Shown here: piece by piece, positions 1 to 9,447 of the stretch
Numbering within the stretch: position 1 is the first letter of the stretch
Layout: every line of letters begins with the position of its first letter
Notes under the pieces: model-generated
What the model was told of the DNA's origin: nothing
The model's database searches: none
The model's input: only the letters and a program-made list of their open reading frames with translations
Translations under genes and position numbers: made by a program
DNA from: Desulfofundulus kuznetsovii DSM 6115
Lineage (GTDB): Bacteria; Bacillota; Desulfotomaculia; Desulfotomaculales; Desulfovirgulaceae
Assembly (NCBI RefSeq): GCF_000214705.1
Contig: NC_015573.1
Location: 3,231,001-3,295,000 of the forward strand
Direction of reading: 5' to 3'
DNA: 64,000 bases

Positions 1-1900
1 TGGCCTCCTCCCGGAAGACGATGTGCTCCCGCAGGCCGGGCAGCACCAGTTCCGCCAGGGCGATCAGCGCGTCGCCGAACTCTCTTTTGCGCCGGGCATA
101 GTCGGGCATCCGGCGGTCCCAGGTTGTTGCCTCCGCCCGGGGAACCAGGGTCAGCAGGGTGATGGCGGCATGTCCGGGCGGCGCCAGGCCGGGATCGACC
201 CTGGAGGGGGTCATTATGCCAAGCCCCCGGCCGTCTTCGGTGTAAACCAGGGTGACCGGCTCAAGGTCCGGCACGAAGTCGACGCCCAGGAAGACCGCAA
301 AAGCCGAAGTAGAAAATTCCAGGTCTTCAATGCGTCGCACAAAGTCGGGCAGTAGATGTTCCCGCCCCACCAGTTCCAGGAAGGTCTTGCGGACGTCGGC
401 GCCTGCAATGACGGCCCCGGCACGGTGGACTTGTCCGCCGGCCAGGATTACACCCGCGGCCCGGCCTCCTTCGATGAGGATGCGCTCTACGGGTGCGCGG
501 AGGAGTACCCGGCCGCCGTGCGCCTCGATCACGTCTGCCAGCACGTCGGCAAGGGCCTGGGAGCCGCCCACAGGGTAGTAGCCGCCGTCGAAGTAGTAGC
601 CGAAAAGGGGGGCCATCTGGGCGGCGGTGAGCGCTTCCGGCCGGTCGCCCAGGTAGCCCGTCAGGAGGAGCAGGAACCGTTTCAGAGATGCATTCTGGAA
701 AAACCGCTCCAGCATGACCGGGTAGGGAAGGTCCATCCAGCGGAAAGCATACGGGTGGGTGCGCGGGTAGGCCAGCATCTCCCCCGGCGTGCGCGGCGGG
801 CACGGCACGCCGCCGGTGCGCTCCACGCCGGCGTAGAGGTCGCGGTACACGCCCTCCATCTCGGCGAAGAAGGCAGCTATAGCCTCCCGCTCCGCGGGAA
901 AGCGCGCCTGCAGAACCCTGACCAGCTCCTCTGCCGTGCCGGGCACCTTGAGCCGGAAGCCGGGCAGCACGTATTCGTGGCCCACCCGCCGCCATTCCAG
1001 CCGGTCGCCGATTTCCAGCCGGCGCAAAAGATTGGTTACCGGGCCGCGCGGTCCCAGCCCGCTGACGTCGTGCACCCCCGCATCGAAAACGTAGCGCAGC
1101 CGCTCGCCGTCCCGCCGGACGTGCCGCTCCCACGAGGTGCAGAAGCCGCCCGGCCGGTGGTGCTGCTCCGCCACCAGCACTTTCAGGCCCCGCCGCGCCA
1201 GGAGGGCCGCCGTCGTAAGGCCGCCGATGCCGGCGCCTACGACGATGACGTCGTGTTCGGCTTCACCGGCCGGCCGTGTGGGGCCGAAGACCGGGTCCGA
1301 CCACCGGTACGGCTCGCGGGCAGCTATTTCCCGCGCCAGAATGTGCCTGGGATACCAGGTGGGGAAGAAAAGGGAAAAAGCGATGCCGGCCCCGATAGCG
1401 GCGTTGGGGACGACCACGGTGAGCCAGAGGCGGGCCTCCGGCCAGGCAAGCGCCAGCACACCCAGCGCGGCGTTGAAGGTAAAAATCGCGCCCCAGACTG
1501 CCGTAATCAGGGCGTTGGTGCGGTAAAAGAGGGGATGGCGCCAGTATTCGCGCGGCCAGTCCTCGCAGGCGTACTGGTAGGTGAAGGGCGAACCGGCAAG
1601 GAGCGTCCCCCAGGCCATCACCGCCAGGGCAGCGCCGGCCAGCACGGCACTGCAGGTCTTAAAAAGTGGGGAACCAAGGACGACGGTCACCGCAAAATGG
1701 GCAACAAAAAAAGCAAGCGTCACCAGCTCCATCGTCTTGACCTGCCGCTGCCGGAAGCGGTAGGCGTTTAAGACCAGCGCGGCGGTCAGGCCGGCCGTCA
1801 CCGCCTCCGTCCATAGGCCGGGACCCGAGAGCGCCCAGTACAGGATCCAGGGGATAAAGCCGATGAAAATCCAGACCGTGCCGGGTATTTTCTTACCCAT
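1..1900 (-). CDS. Membrane-anchored phytoene-desaturase-like FAD oxidoreductase, C-terminus cut by window edge
   Basis: One open frame runs from an ATG at 1900 to the left edge, about 633 codons, so the C-terminus lies outside the window. An AGGAGG-type ribosome site lies about 8 bases before the ATG. Residues 1-200 are hydrophobic, with about five membrane segments. After them comes a Rossmann dinucleotide-binding motif (DVIVVGAGIGGLTTAALL, near residue 220) followed by EQHHRPGG, as in the phytoene desaturase/carotenoid isomerase family of FAD oxidoreductases. The family oxidises or isomerises polyenes or reduces related lipids; the substrate here is unknown. Fusion of a membrane domain to the oxidoreductase domain is unusual, since most relatives start at the Rossmann motif. 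I am sure of the fold and unsure of the role. Reading frames on the other strand and in other phases here are GC-driven shadows. Confidence 0.85.
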   Translation of the reverse strand, partial: MGKKIPGTVWIFIGFIPWILYWALSGPGLWTEAVTAGLTAALVLNAYRFRQRQVKTMELVTLAFFVAHFAVTVVLGSPLFKTCSAVLAGAALAVMAWGTLLAGSPFTYQYACEDWPREYWRHPLFYRTNALITAVWGAIFTFNAALGVLALAWPEARLWLTVVVPNAAIGAGIAFSLFFPTWYPRHILAREIAAREPYRWSDPVFGPTRPAGEAEHDVIVVGAGIGGLTTAALLARRGLKVLVAEQHHRPGGFCTSWERHVRRDGERLRYVFDAGVHDVSGLGPRGPVTNLLRRLEIGDRLEWRRVGHEYVLPGFRLKVPGTAEELVRVLQARFPAEREAIAAFFAEMEGVYRDLYAGVERTGGVPCPPRTPGEMLAYPRTHPYAFRWMDLPYPVMLERFFQNASLKRFLLLLTGYLGDRPEALTAAQMAPLFGYYFDGGYYPVGGSQALADVLADVIEAHGGRVLLRAPVERILIEGGRAAGVILAGGQVHRAGAVIAGADVRKTFLELVGREHLLPDFVRRIEDLEFSTSAFAVFLGVDFVPDLEPVTLVYTEDGRGLGIMTPSRVDPGLAPPGHAAITLLTLVPRAEATTWDRRMPDYARRKREFGDALIALAELVLPGLREHIVFREEA

Positions 1901-2348
1901 GGGCCTCGTCCTCCTGCATGACCGCGGCCAGGGCGGCGTCGCACCAATCGACGGCCATCCGGGCGAAGCGGCGGCCGAATTCCAGGGTAAGGGACCAGTA
2001 GCGGGCGTTCTCACGCGCTCCGGTAAGGTCCGCCTAGTGATGGATCAGCGGGGATAATCGATCGATTGCCGCACCCAAGGTTAATCGAGATTTTGACGCC
2101 GGACGGCACATTTCCTCTGACCGTAAGTACTCTTCGTCCACGGCGGCAAAGACGCTCCGGAGCCCGGCAAAGGAGTGCCGTCCGGCCCTGCCCGGGCAGG
2201 GACATTCATCTGCGGTACGCCGCACTACTCCGGGATGCAATGATGGGCACAAGAAAAGGCCCATACAACTCACCTGCCGGTCATTTCTCCTGGGGTTGCG
2301 GCATTTCCCTGGCCTGCAGGGCTTCGGACGGCAGTTTTTCTTAATCAA
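1893..2348 (-). pseudogene. Possible regulator remnant with an in-frame TAG
   Basis: Just upstream of the desaturase, one frame stays open on both sides of a single TAG at 2034-2036. The part after the stop encodes about 47 residues (…ARYWSLTLEFGRRFARMAVDW…) that look like real protein, and its TAA at 1893 overlaps the desaturase start by eight bases, as in a translationally coupled operon. The part before the stop is less convincing. It may be the C-terminal end of a small transcription regulator that has lost its start, or chance. I see nothing else in 2040-2340. Confidence 0.25.
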
Positions 2349-4677
2349 CCCTGGACCTGCGGTCTTTTACGTAAACGCTACCCGGCAGGGACTTGGCGTA
2401 GCGTTTGAGCTGAGCCGCCTTTTCCGAAAATTTTTTCTGGTCGTACAGGCAATCGTGACCAGTGCATTCAACAATGGCCATGGATATAGAAATTAAAGGG
2501 AAAAAAGTCTCCCCGCCGCTCCGGTCGCAACCGCGTATTCCTCCCGCCGCACGGTCCTCCGGGTCGTAAAAGCGGCGGATCAGCCGGTCGAAATACCGGG
2601 CAATTTTTGCGCATAAAATCTCTGCCTTTTCCGGAACGGTTATGATGATAAAGTCATCGCCCCCGATGTGGCCGATGAAATCATTTTTGGCGCCGAACTT
2701 TTTTACGACACTGCTCAGGAGAGCGGCGGTAAACAAAATCACCCGGTCACCGCTTTCAAAGCCGTACCTGTCGTTATAAGACTTGAAATGGTCCAGGTCC
2801 AGGTAGATCACCGCGCAGTCCTCATTTTCCCTGGCCCGCCTGGACAGTTCCTGCTCGATGGCTATATTCCCCGGCAATCCGGTCAGCGGGTTGGCGCCCC
2901 TGGCCATTTCCAGCCGGATTCTGGTCATGGTATCAAGTAAAGTCTGGACCGATACAACCCCTTTGAACAGCTGATTTCTTGTAACAATGATATAGTCGTA
3001 GAGCTTGAGCCTGTTCCGGTTCATGGCAACCTGGGAGACTATTTCAATGGGAGTGTCTTCCTCCACCACCAGGGGAGAAGTGTCCATCAGCGATGTTATC
3101 GGGCGATCGAAATACAGGGGTACCCCGTACTGCATCCCCAGGTAGCGGTCCAGGCGGTAGCGCATCACCAACCCCACGGGTTTTCCCTCTTCTACCACCA
3201 CCACTCCATCAAGCAGGTCATTTTCTTCCAGTATTTTCTTAACTTCGCGAACCAGACAGTCTTTGCGGACACTTACGGCGTTTTCCGCGATTTCTCCTAC
3301 CGGGAAGGCATGCTTCCAGGCCCTGTTGCGCCCGCTGGAAGCCAGCCGGAGCACCTTAACCTCCACAGTCTCATCCAGATAGGCTTTCGGGAATACCGGC
3401 CTGCCCAGGAAGTAGCCCTGGCCGTAGTGGGCGCCGATATTGGCAAGGGTGGTCAGTTCCTCCCCGGTCTCAATGCCCTCGGCAATAATGGCGCAGCCGA
3501 TTTTTTCGGCAAAGTTTATAAATGTCTCCAGCAGGACCCGCTTGATAGAGTTAAGGTTGATGTCCCTGACCAGGGACATGTCTATTTTAATGAAGTCGGG
3601 CCTGATTTCCGCAATGGACTGCAGGGAGGAAAATCCGGAGCCGGCATCGTCCACGGCCACCATATAGCCCTGGCTGCGGTAATGTTCCAGGGTTTTGTTA
3701 AAATTGGGAAAGTCCTTGATGCAGTGCCGCTCGGTAATTTCAAACACGATACTGGAAGGTTTGAGGCCCATCTCCCCGATCAGCCTCATGGTCTCTCCTC
3801 TGACGAAATGGGGGTCGCTGATGGTGCGGGGGTGAATGTTCAGGAAGAGCTTCTGGTCCGGCCCCAGGTCCCCGAGGTTTTCCAGGGCCAGCCGGCGGCA
3901 GACCCTTTCCAGGGGATAGAGCAGCCCGGCTTTCTCAGCAAATGAAAAAATAATCTCGGGGCTGCGGAAATAGCTCTCCCGGGGCCCCCTGGTCAGGGCC
4001 TCCCAGCCCAGGATACCGCCGGAACGCAGGGAAACTATGGGCTGGTAGACGATCTCAAACCGGGCCTGGTCGAGAATTTCCCTGAACTCGGATAAGAGCA
4101 TGGCCGTCTCCAGACTGATGGACCCCCTGGCCATCCCCTGGGCCTCGCGCAGCGCCGTATAAAGCTGGCTCTCCACGTTTTCCGCCTTAAAACTGAGGAC
4201 GGCGTACCCCACGTGGATGTCCGGTTCCCGACCGGTAATTTTCAAATACTCCTGCTTTATCCTTTCCCCGATGCCAATGCGGGAAGTGACAGCTATTTTC
4301 TGCAGTTCACCGTGCTCCGGCCTGCCTTCCATCGCCATCAGGACGACAAAGTCGTCACCCCAGAGATTTTCTACGGCAAGGATTTCGATACCGGGTAAAA
4401 TTTCAGGTATTTCTCTTTCCAGGCTTTTTTTAAACATGGCCAGGATCTTCGAGGCAGCCTGAAAGCCGCTCACCTGCTCCACTTCGTGGAACTTCACCAG
4501 GTCAAAATAAAGGAGCACCACCGGCCTTGACTTTTGGAGGTTTTCCCGAACCTTTCCGGCCAGGACGGGGTCTTTCAGGCTGTGGCTCCGGAATATGGTC
4601 TTTCTTTTAAAGCCGGGAAAAGAAAAGAACCTGGAGGCGGCTTCCCAACCCTTGATTATCCCGGAGATCACGGCCAC
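2341..4677 (-). CDS. EAL-CBS-GGDEF cyclic-di-GMP signalling protein
   Basis: A 778-residue cytoplasmic protein. Residues 1-170 resemble a degenerate GGDEF-like domain. Residues about 195-435 are an EAL phosphodiesterase domain with all expected metal and catalytic positions: EALTR, FLNIHP, EITERH, VDDAGSG, KIDMSL, AEGIET and GQGYFLG. Residues about 460-585 look like a CBS pair, and residues about 590-770 are a GGDEF domain with an active-type GGDDF signature. EAL-CBS-GGDEF proteins tune c-di-GMP, with the CBS pair probably sensing an adenine nucleotide. Both activities look intact from sequence; which one dominates cannot be told. The gene stands alone, with about 190 bases of non-coding DNA upstream. 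Confidence 0.92.
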   Translation of the reverse strand: MAVISGIIKGWEAASRFFSFPGFKRKTIFRSHSLKDPVLAGKVRENLQKSRPVVLLYFDLVKFHEVEQVSGFQAASKILAMFKKSLEREIPEILPGIEILAVENLWGDDFVVLMAMEGRPEHGELQKIAVTSRIGIGERIKQEYLKITGREPDIHVGYAVLSFKAENVESQLYTALREAQGMARGSISLETAMLLSEFREILDQARFEIVYQPIVSLRSGGILGWEALTRGPRESYFRSPEIIFSFAEKAGLLYPLERVCRRLALENLGDLGPDQKLFLNIHPRTISDPHFVRGETMRLIGEMGLKPSSIVFEITERHCIKDFPNFNKTLEHYRSQGYMVAVDDAGSGFSSLQSIAEIRPDFIKIDMSLVRDINLNSIKRVLLETFINFAEKIGCAIIAEGIETGEELTTLANIGAHYGQGYFLGRPVFPKAYLDETVEVKVLRLASSGRNRAWKHAFPVGEIAENAVSVRKDCLVREVKKILEENDLLDGVVVVEEGKPVGLVMRYRLDRYLGMQYGVPLYFDRPITSLMDTSPLVVEEDTPIEIVSQVAMNRNRLKLYDYIIVTRNQLFKGVVSVQTLLDTMTRIRLEMARGANPLTGLPGNIAIEQELSRRARENEDCAVIYLDLDHFKSYNDRYGFESGDRVILFTAALLSSVVKKFGAKNDFIGHIGGDDFIIITVPEKAEILCAKIARYFDRLIRRFYDPEDRAAGGIRGCDRSGGETFFPLISISMAIVECTGHDCLYDQKKFSEKAAQLKRYAKSLPGSVYVKDRRSRVD

Positions 4678-4864
4678 TCACCCGACTTTTTAATACAAGC
4701 TTATTGCAGCAAGTTTAAGGCATTATTACTTTTCCAAAAAAGAAAAGCAAATTTCCGGTTAAATTTTCTTTAATCCCCCGGCCTGCCGGCCATCCGCAAC
4801 CCCTTTACCCCCATCCCTGCCATATTCAACTTATACGGCATCACCGACCTGACGGGGGACGAAA

Positions 4865-5041
4865 TCAAAGCAACTCCTCTCTCCCTCCCAGGGCGGAACT
4901 GGATTCTTCACCGCCCTTACCGAAAAGAAACGCCACCGCGAGAAGTAGCCCGAAGACCAGTCCCGCCAGGGGAGCCAGCACCAGCGTCATAAGAGCAAGC
5001 CCGCATCTTGCTGCCGCCTTTTTCACCAGAGAAAGTGGCAC
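4865..5041 (-). CDS. Small single-span membrane protein
   Basis: A 58-residue protein with one long hydrophobic segment (LALMTLVLAPLAGLVFGLL) and a charged, Ser/Glu-rich tail. I start it at the GTG at 5041 because AAGGAGG lies six to seven bases before it; an ATG 14 codons upstream has no such site. It follows the metallophosphoesterase on the same strand after about 85 bases and may be co-transcribed. No family recognised. Confidence 0.5.
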   Translation of the reverse strand: MPLSLVKKAAARCGLALMTLVLAPLAGLVFGLLLAVAFLFGKGGEESSSALGGREELL

Positions 5042-5127
5042 CGGTTCTCCTCCTTCCGGCCGGCACATTGGGAGAGACACCACCGCCCGGGTACGGTGTC
5101 AGAGATGCCGGGAAAGTAGTACCCGCC

Positions 5128-5991
5128 TCAGTTCCCGGCTCCAGAGTGCAGCGTCAGCAACGTCACCTCCGGCGGGCAGAAGAGGCGCAGCGGCAGTACA
5201 GTAGTGCCCAGCCCGCGACTGGTATAGACCAGTGTACGGCTTTCCGGTACTTTGTACAGGCCAAGGGAGTATTTGCGCCCGAGGGGCGGGTAGTACATGG
5301 CCCCAACCCCCGGCAGCCGAACCTGCCCGCCGTGGCTGTGGCCGGAAAGCTGCAGTTGAATACCCGCGCGCGCTGCCCGGGGCGCAAAATCCGGAGTATG
5401 AACCAGGAGTATTTTGAAGTCCCCGGACGGTATGGGAGCTATCGCTTTCGCCAGGTCGGGGTCGCCGGTCAGGGGGTCGTCCAGGCCAATGAGCCAGAAA
5501 TGCCGGCCGCCCTTCTCGACGCGGACGCTCCCGTTAACCAGCACTTCCACCCCAGAGTCAGCAAGGGAGCAGGCTATCTTTTCTTTGCCGAAGTGGTGGT
5601 CGTGGTTGCCCATGACGGCGTACACACCCAGGGGTGCCTTAAGTCCCTGCAGCGGCAGGGTATCCGTTATGGCCGGATCCGCCGAACGGTCCAAAAGGTC
5701 TCCCGTAAAAACGATGAGGTCGGGGTGTAGGGAGGAAATGAGTCTTATTATCTGTGCCACGGAATCCTCGCTACGAAACCGGCCGAACCCATAATGCAGG
5801 TCGCTGATATGAACTATGGTCAGCCCGTCAAGTTCCGCCGGGAGCCCCGGCAACGGCACAGCTACTCTTTCCACGATTACACTGCCGGATCCTGCTGCCA
5901 GGCCGTAGAGCAGGAGCAAAACCAAACCGGGAATGACTATTTTTAGCACGCGGCGCCGCGGAAAAAGACGGTGGATAACGTTTTCGCGCAT
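5128..5991 (-). CDS. Membrane-anchored metallophosphoesterase (YkuE-like)
   Basis: A 287-residue protein with an N-terminal membrane anchor (residues 14-35) and a calcineurin-type phosphoesterase domain. The metal-ligand blocks are visible in order: HISDLHYG, FTGDLLDR, MGNHDHHFG, LLVHTPD and LSGHSHGGQ. This order and the single anchor match the YkuE/YaeI group of surface-facing phosphoesterases, some of which act on lipid-linked phosphates. Substrate not predictable here. Length is normal for the group. Confidence 0.88.
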   Translation of the reverse strand: MRENVIHRLFPRRRVLKIVIPGLVLLLLYGLAAGSGSVIVERVAVPLPGLPAELDGLTIVHISDLHYGFGRFRSEDSVAQIIRLISSLHPDLIVFTGDLLDRSADPAITDTLPLQGLKAPLGVYAVMGNHDHHFGKEKIACSLADSGVEVLVNGSVRVEKGGRHFWLIGLDDPLTGDPDLAKAIAPIPSGDFKILLVHTPDFAPRAARAGIQLQLSGHSHGGQVRLPGVGAMYYPPLGRKYSLGLYKVPESRTLVYTSRGLGTTVLPLRLFCPPEVTLLTLHSGAGN

Positions 5992-6103
5992 CGGTACCTC
6001 TCCCTAAGACCCTCCATACCCCCGGCGTAAATCTCCCGGGCCTACGGCCCCGAGCCGATGCAGACGATCCGCCACGCCGACGGCACCGGCGGGTCGAGCA
6101 GGG

Positions 6104-6421
6104 TCAGCATGACTTCGCCCGCCGAAGGAGAAAGGCAGCCATGATCAGCGAAAGAGCCAGTTGTCGAAAAACGCCACCATACCACCGCGACGGGACACTC
6201 CCACGGGGAGAGAAAGCGAGTGGTTGCACGTCCCCTGGCGGGCTGTACTTGCTCTGGTCCTGCACCACGAACCAGAAAGGGTGCCCCAGCCGCACCACGC
6301 GCGTTTTCTCCGGCCCCGTCCCCACCATCACCGGCAGGAAGAGCGTCGCCAGTACGATTCCGGCTGCGGCCACCAGTAAACTTAATACCAGCACCACCTT
6401 TTTCCCCCACAGCCTCAGCAC
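6104..6421 (-). CDS. Small two-span membrane protein
   Basis: A 105-residue protein with two hydrophobic segments, near residues 7-28 (VLVLSLLVAAAGIVLATLF) and near the C-terminus (LALSLIMAAFLL), separated by about 45 extracytoplasmic-looking residues. I start it at the GTG at 6421, which has GGAG seven bases upstream and overlaps the end of the PH-domain gene by seven bases, so the two are likely coupled. No family recognised. Confidence 0.5.
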   Translation of the reverse strand: MLRLWGKKVVLVLSLLVAAAGIVLATLFLPVMVGTGPEKTRVVRLGHPFWFVVQDQSKYSPPGDVQPLAFSPRGSVPSRWYGGVFRQLALSLIMAAFLLRRAKSC

Positions 6422-6915
6422 CTCCCTACTCCGGCAGTCTTCAGCTGCGGCCCCCACCCCCGGACGCGCCGGGCAGCACCACTAAGCCGCAGTGCCTCGC
6501 AGAACTTCTGCGGCTCCGCCGGGGAAAAAAGTACGGTTCCCGATCCATTTCCAGCACCACCATCTCGCCATCCCAGGACGTGGCGTAGACCCTGATCCAC
6601 CCCAGGCGCTCCACCCTGAACCGGCCGAAGTAGCCGAAAAGCCCCCCACGGCGGGTGGGAGCCCAGCCGGACGATGGCGAAAGGCGGACCGGCAAAACGC
6701 AGCGTCGTAACGTTCTTCACTTGCGCGTAAGGCACGAACACCGGGCGAACCAGACGCCTGGTGATCTTGAACCCCTGGGCGTCCAGGATGTAAGCCGCGG
6801 GCGTAAAGGCAAAGAAAACAGTCATCAGCAACACTGTCATCAGCACTATGCCGTACAGGACGACTAAGAAACCCGGCAGTTCAGCCGGGTCGGTTACGCC
6901 AACCGCTAAGCCCAC
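6415..6915 (-). pseudogene. Bacterial PH-domain-like membrane protein with two compensating frameshifts
   Basis: The N-terminal part has two hydrophobic stretches followed by a YdbT/bPH-like segment (YILDAQGFKITRRLVRPVF). At a G6 run (plus 6642-6647) the protein-like reading jumps to another frame (WIRVYATSWDGEMVVLEMD). At a T6/C4 run (plus 6525-6534) it returns to the first frame (FSPAEPQKFCEAL). Removing one G at the first run and adding one base at the second restores a single ~165-residue protein. Either this is a decayed gene or both indels are homopolymer sequencing errors. The start shown is a GTG with no good ribosome site. The N-terminal 28 residues are repeated at about 10.7 kb. Confidence 0.55.
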
Positions 6916-7071
6916 CAGGGAAAGGACGCCAAGGGGAATATAAGGGGAATATAATTAATAGCAAGAGGGCAATTCTGGCCTCCGGGGCGGCAGGCGCCAG
7001 GGCGAATTTCTTCTCCGCCCCCGGATGCAGCTTTTCTGATCCGGCCACAAGCATCTCTCTTTTCTTTTATC

Positions 7072-8677
7072 CTACACATTCTTTTCCGGGCAGCCTTTCC
7101 TTCCTCCCGCCAGCAACCTCACAAAAATCTCCACCAACTGCGGGTCAAACTGGCTCCCTGTACACTTCTTTAGCTCCTCCAGGGCCTCTTCGTGCGACAT
7201 TGCACCGCGGTAGGGGCGATCCGATGTCATCGCGTCGTAGGCGTCGACTATGGCCAGAATGCGGCTCAAGAGGTGGATCTGCTCTCCCTTCAATCCCAGG
7301 GGATAACCCCGCCCGTCCCACCGCTCGTGATGCTGGAGAATGTAAGGGGCCACCGGGGCCAGCTCGCCGGAGGAGAGAGCAATGCGGTATCCCACTTCGG
7401 AATGGCGCTGGATTTCTTCCCTTTCCTCTTCAGTCAGAGAACCGGGCTTGAAGAGGATGTGGTCCGGCACTCCCAGCTTGCCGATGTCGTGCATCTCCAC
7501 CAGGAGTCGCAGGCCGTCCATTTCTTCACGCGAGAGCCCCACCGCTTCCCCCAGCATGCAGGCGACTTCTTTCATGCGCTCCGTGTTGTGGAAATCCTTC
7601 TCCGCCAGGGCTGCCTTGAGGGCGCGGATCACCGCCGCCCGCGGGTCCTTCCCGCTGGCAAGCTTGTTCACGTACATTGCGTCGTCTGCTTCCTTGTAGA
7701 CTTCCCACAGCCGGCGCGAAGCATCTTTTGCCGTCGCCACACCCACGGAGATGCTCAAAGGGAGATCCGGATGCTGCATGTTGTCCTTTTCAACGGCCTC
7801 ATTTATGCGCTCTGCCACTTCTTCCGCCGTTTTCCGGTCTGTCTGGGGCAGGATTACAGCAAACTCGTCCCCCCCCAACCCGGGCCACCACGTCGGAACC
7901 CCGGACGCACCTCGCAATTACTTCGGCCGCACGGCGCAGGAGTTCGTCACCCTGCTCGTGCCCCAGCATGTCGTTGACCACTTTCAAGCCGTCCAGATCG
8001 CATAAAATGAGGCTGACAGGGAAAGAGCGTCCCCTGTCCAGCCGGCGCAGTTCTTCCTCGAAGAAAGCACGGTTGTACAGCCCGGTGAGGGCATCGCGGG
8101 TGCTGCAACGCCTAAGTTCATCCTCCATCTTTTTGCGTTCACCGATATCGCGGATACACTGGACTGCCCCTAAGAGGTTCCCCCTGTCGTCGTAAATTGG
8201 GGCCACGAGCGTCCAGAAGTAAAGCCCCCTGCCGCCGCGGGCGAAAGGAGCGAAACCTTCGCCGACAAGAATATGGCCCTTAAATTCGATTTTATCGTAC
8301 TGCTGTCCCCACTGTGTACCATTGCCGAGCAGGATGTTGGCGAGGATGGGTCTTTTCTCCCCGTAAAACGGGACTGCGTAAGCGTATTCGCCCCTGCCCA
8401 GTATTTCTTCTCTCTTAACCCCCGTCATTTCTTCCATGGCCCGGTTCCACACGAGCACCCTTCCTTCGCGGTCAATGGCAAGGGTGGCATCCGGGAGGGA
8501 GTCAATGATTCTTTCGAAGAGGTCCAGCTTTTCCACCAATTTTTCCGGCAGAAGTTTACTGCTGGCGCCGAGCAGGAGTTCAAGAAATTTTTTTGCCGCT
8601 TCGGCTTTTTCCTCTGGCAGAGCGTCCACCAACCGGTAAAGTTCGTCTTTTCCTCGACCCGGGTTCACGCAATCCAC
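7072..8677 (-). pseudogene. PAS-GGDEF-HD-GYP c-di-GMP protein, frameshifted at a G8 run
   Basis: Two overlapping frames together encode one ~530-residue protein: a short N-terminal helix region, a PAS domain (about 50-160), a GGDEF domain (about 170-340) and an HD-GYP phosphodiesterase domain (about 360-530) with MHDIGKLGVPD and HHERWDGRGYP. The break is exactly in the GGDEF signature: ARVG must run into GGDEFAVILP, but the run at plus 7869-7876 has eight G (minus strand) where seven keep the frame. The upstream frame alone gives a truncated PAS plus half GGDEF. The start is a GTG at 8677 with AAAAGGAG before it. The cause may be sequencing error, a true mutation, or slippage. Confidence 0.85.
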
Positions 8678-8761
8678 AGCTCCTTTTGAACACTTTTCTC
8701 CGGATGTTTTTTATTTTTCGAGGAACAAAATCCTGCCCCGGAATAGAGAAAAAACAGACGG

Positions 8762-8986
8762 TTATTCCCCGCCGCGGCCTCCGACGCCCTTGGGCCGAGT
8801 TTTAGCCTGGTAGTACTCCAAGATCAGCTTATCCACCTTCCGGCTGGCTGCCAGGAGTTTCTCTTTGTCGCCGGGATCGACGGCCACCAATACTCTCCTG
8901 GCTTTTTCCAGCCGCAGGATCGTCCTGCCGAGATCCAGCAAAAACCTCCCCCTTTCGCCAACTTGCACCAGATTCAATTGAACCAC
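8762..8986 (-). CDS. Spo0E-like aspartyl-phosphate phosphatase
   Basis: A 74-residue protein whose C-terminal half (LLAASRKVDKLILEYYQAK) fits the Spo0E family signature SxxxDxxIxxYY, preceded by the helix expected in its two-helix hairpin. Spo0E proteins remove phosphate from Spo0A~P and so delay sporulation, which would mark the host as a spore former. The exact start is uncertain: the GTG at 8986 has only a weak ribosome site and later TTG codons are possible. Confidence 0.7.
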   Translation of the reverse strand: MVQLNLVQVGERGRFLLDLGRTILRLEKARRVLVAVDPGDKEKLLAASRKVDKLILEYYQAKTRPKGVGGRGGE

Positions 8987-9023
8987 TTCCTGGAAAGAGC
9001 GTCAAGGGAAATGTTGTCGAACG

Positions 9024-9383
9024 GTGTCGGATCGACAAGGTTTTTCTTCATTAAATACCGTAAAAAAACAAGCCAGTCTTTTGATTTCCCATGCTAGAAA
9101 GCAACAGCATTATATGACCAGTAACGCACACGAGACAGTTGGGCTCATAAGGGACAAAGAGAAGCTCGTTGAAATAGTCAGAGGTTTTGATAAACTCAAA
9201 GCAGCCACCAGTAGCAAGGACTCTCCCTCATATAATGGCAAAACCTACGTTATTACTATATGGCGAGAAGGGAATTCCGTAAGTTATGTAGTTAAGGAGG
9301 CGAATTCGCAATATTACTACGTTAGCCCCGATTTGAAGCACTGGGAAATGCCTGCAGAATTAGTTAAGTTATTGGAACTTTAG
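9024..9383 (+). CDS. Hypothetical protein, probably starting inside this frame
   Basis: An isolated plus-strand frame whose last ~88 residues (from MTSNAHETVGLIRDKE) look like a folded domain with alternating beta strands (KTYVITIWREGNSVSYVV, QYYYVSPDLKHWEMP). It is clearly less GC-rich than its neighbours, which suggests acquisition or a remnant of a longer gene. No family recognised and no convincing ribosome site before the first start. Confidence 0.4.
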   Translation: MSDRQGFSSLNTVKKQASLLISHARKQQHYMTSNAHETVGLIRDKEKLVEIVRGFDKLKAATSSKDSPSYNGKTYVITIWREGNSVSYVVKEANSQYYYVSPDLKHWEMPAELVKLLEL

Positions 9384-9447
9384 ACCAGCAATCCACCACC
9401 GCCCGCCCTATTCGCCGCCGGCCACTCATCCCTCCCGGCAAGAGAGA

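Noticed and set aside
327-1771. Long open frames on the plus strand (471 codons) and in a second minus phase (268 codons)
   Set aside because: Both are GC-driven shadows of the phytoene-desaturase-like gene, whose own frame is open to the window edge and carries clear motifs.
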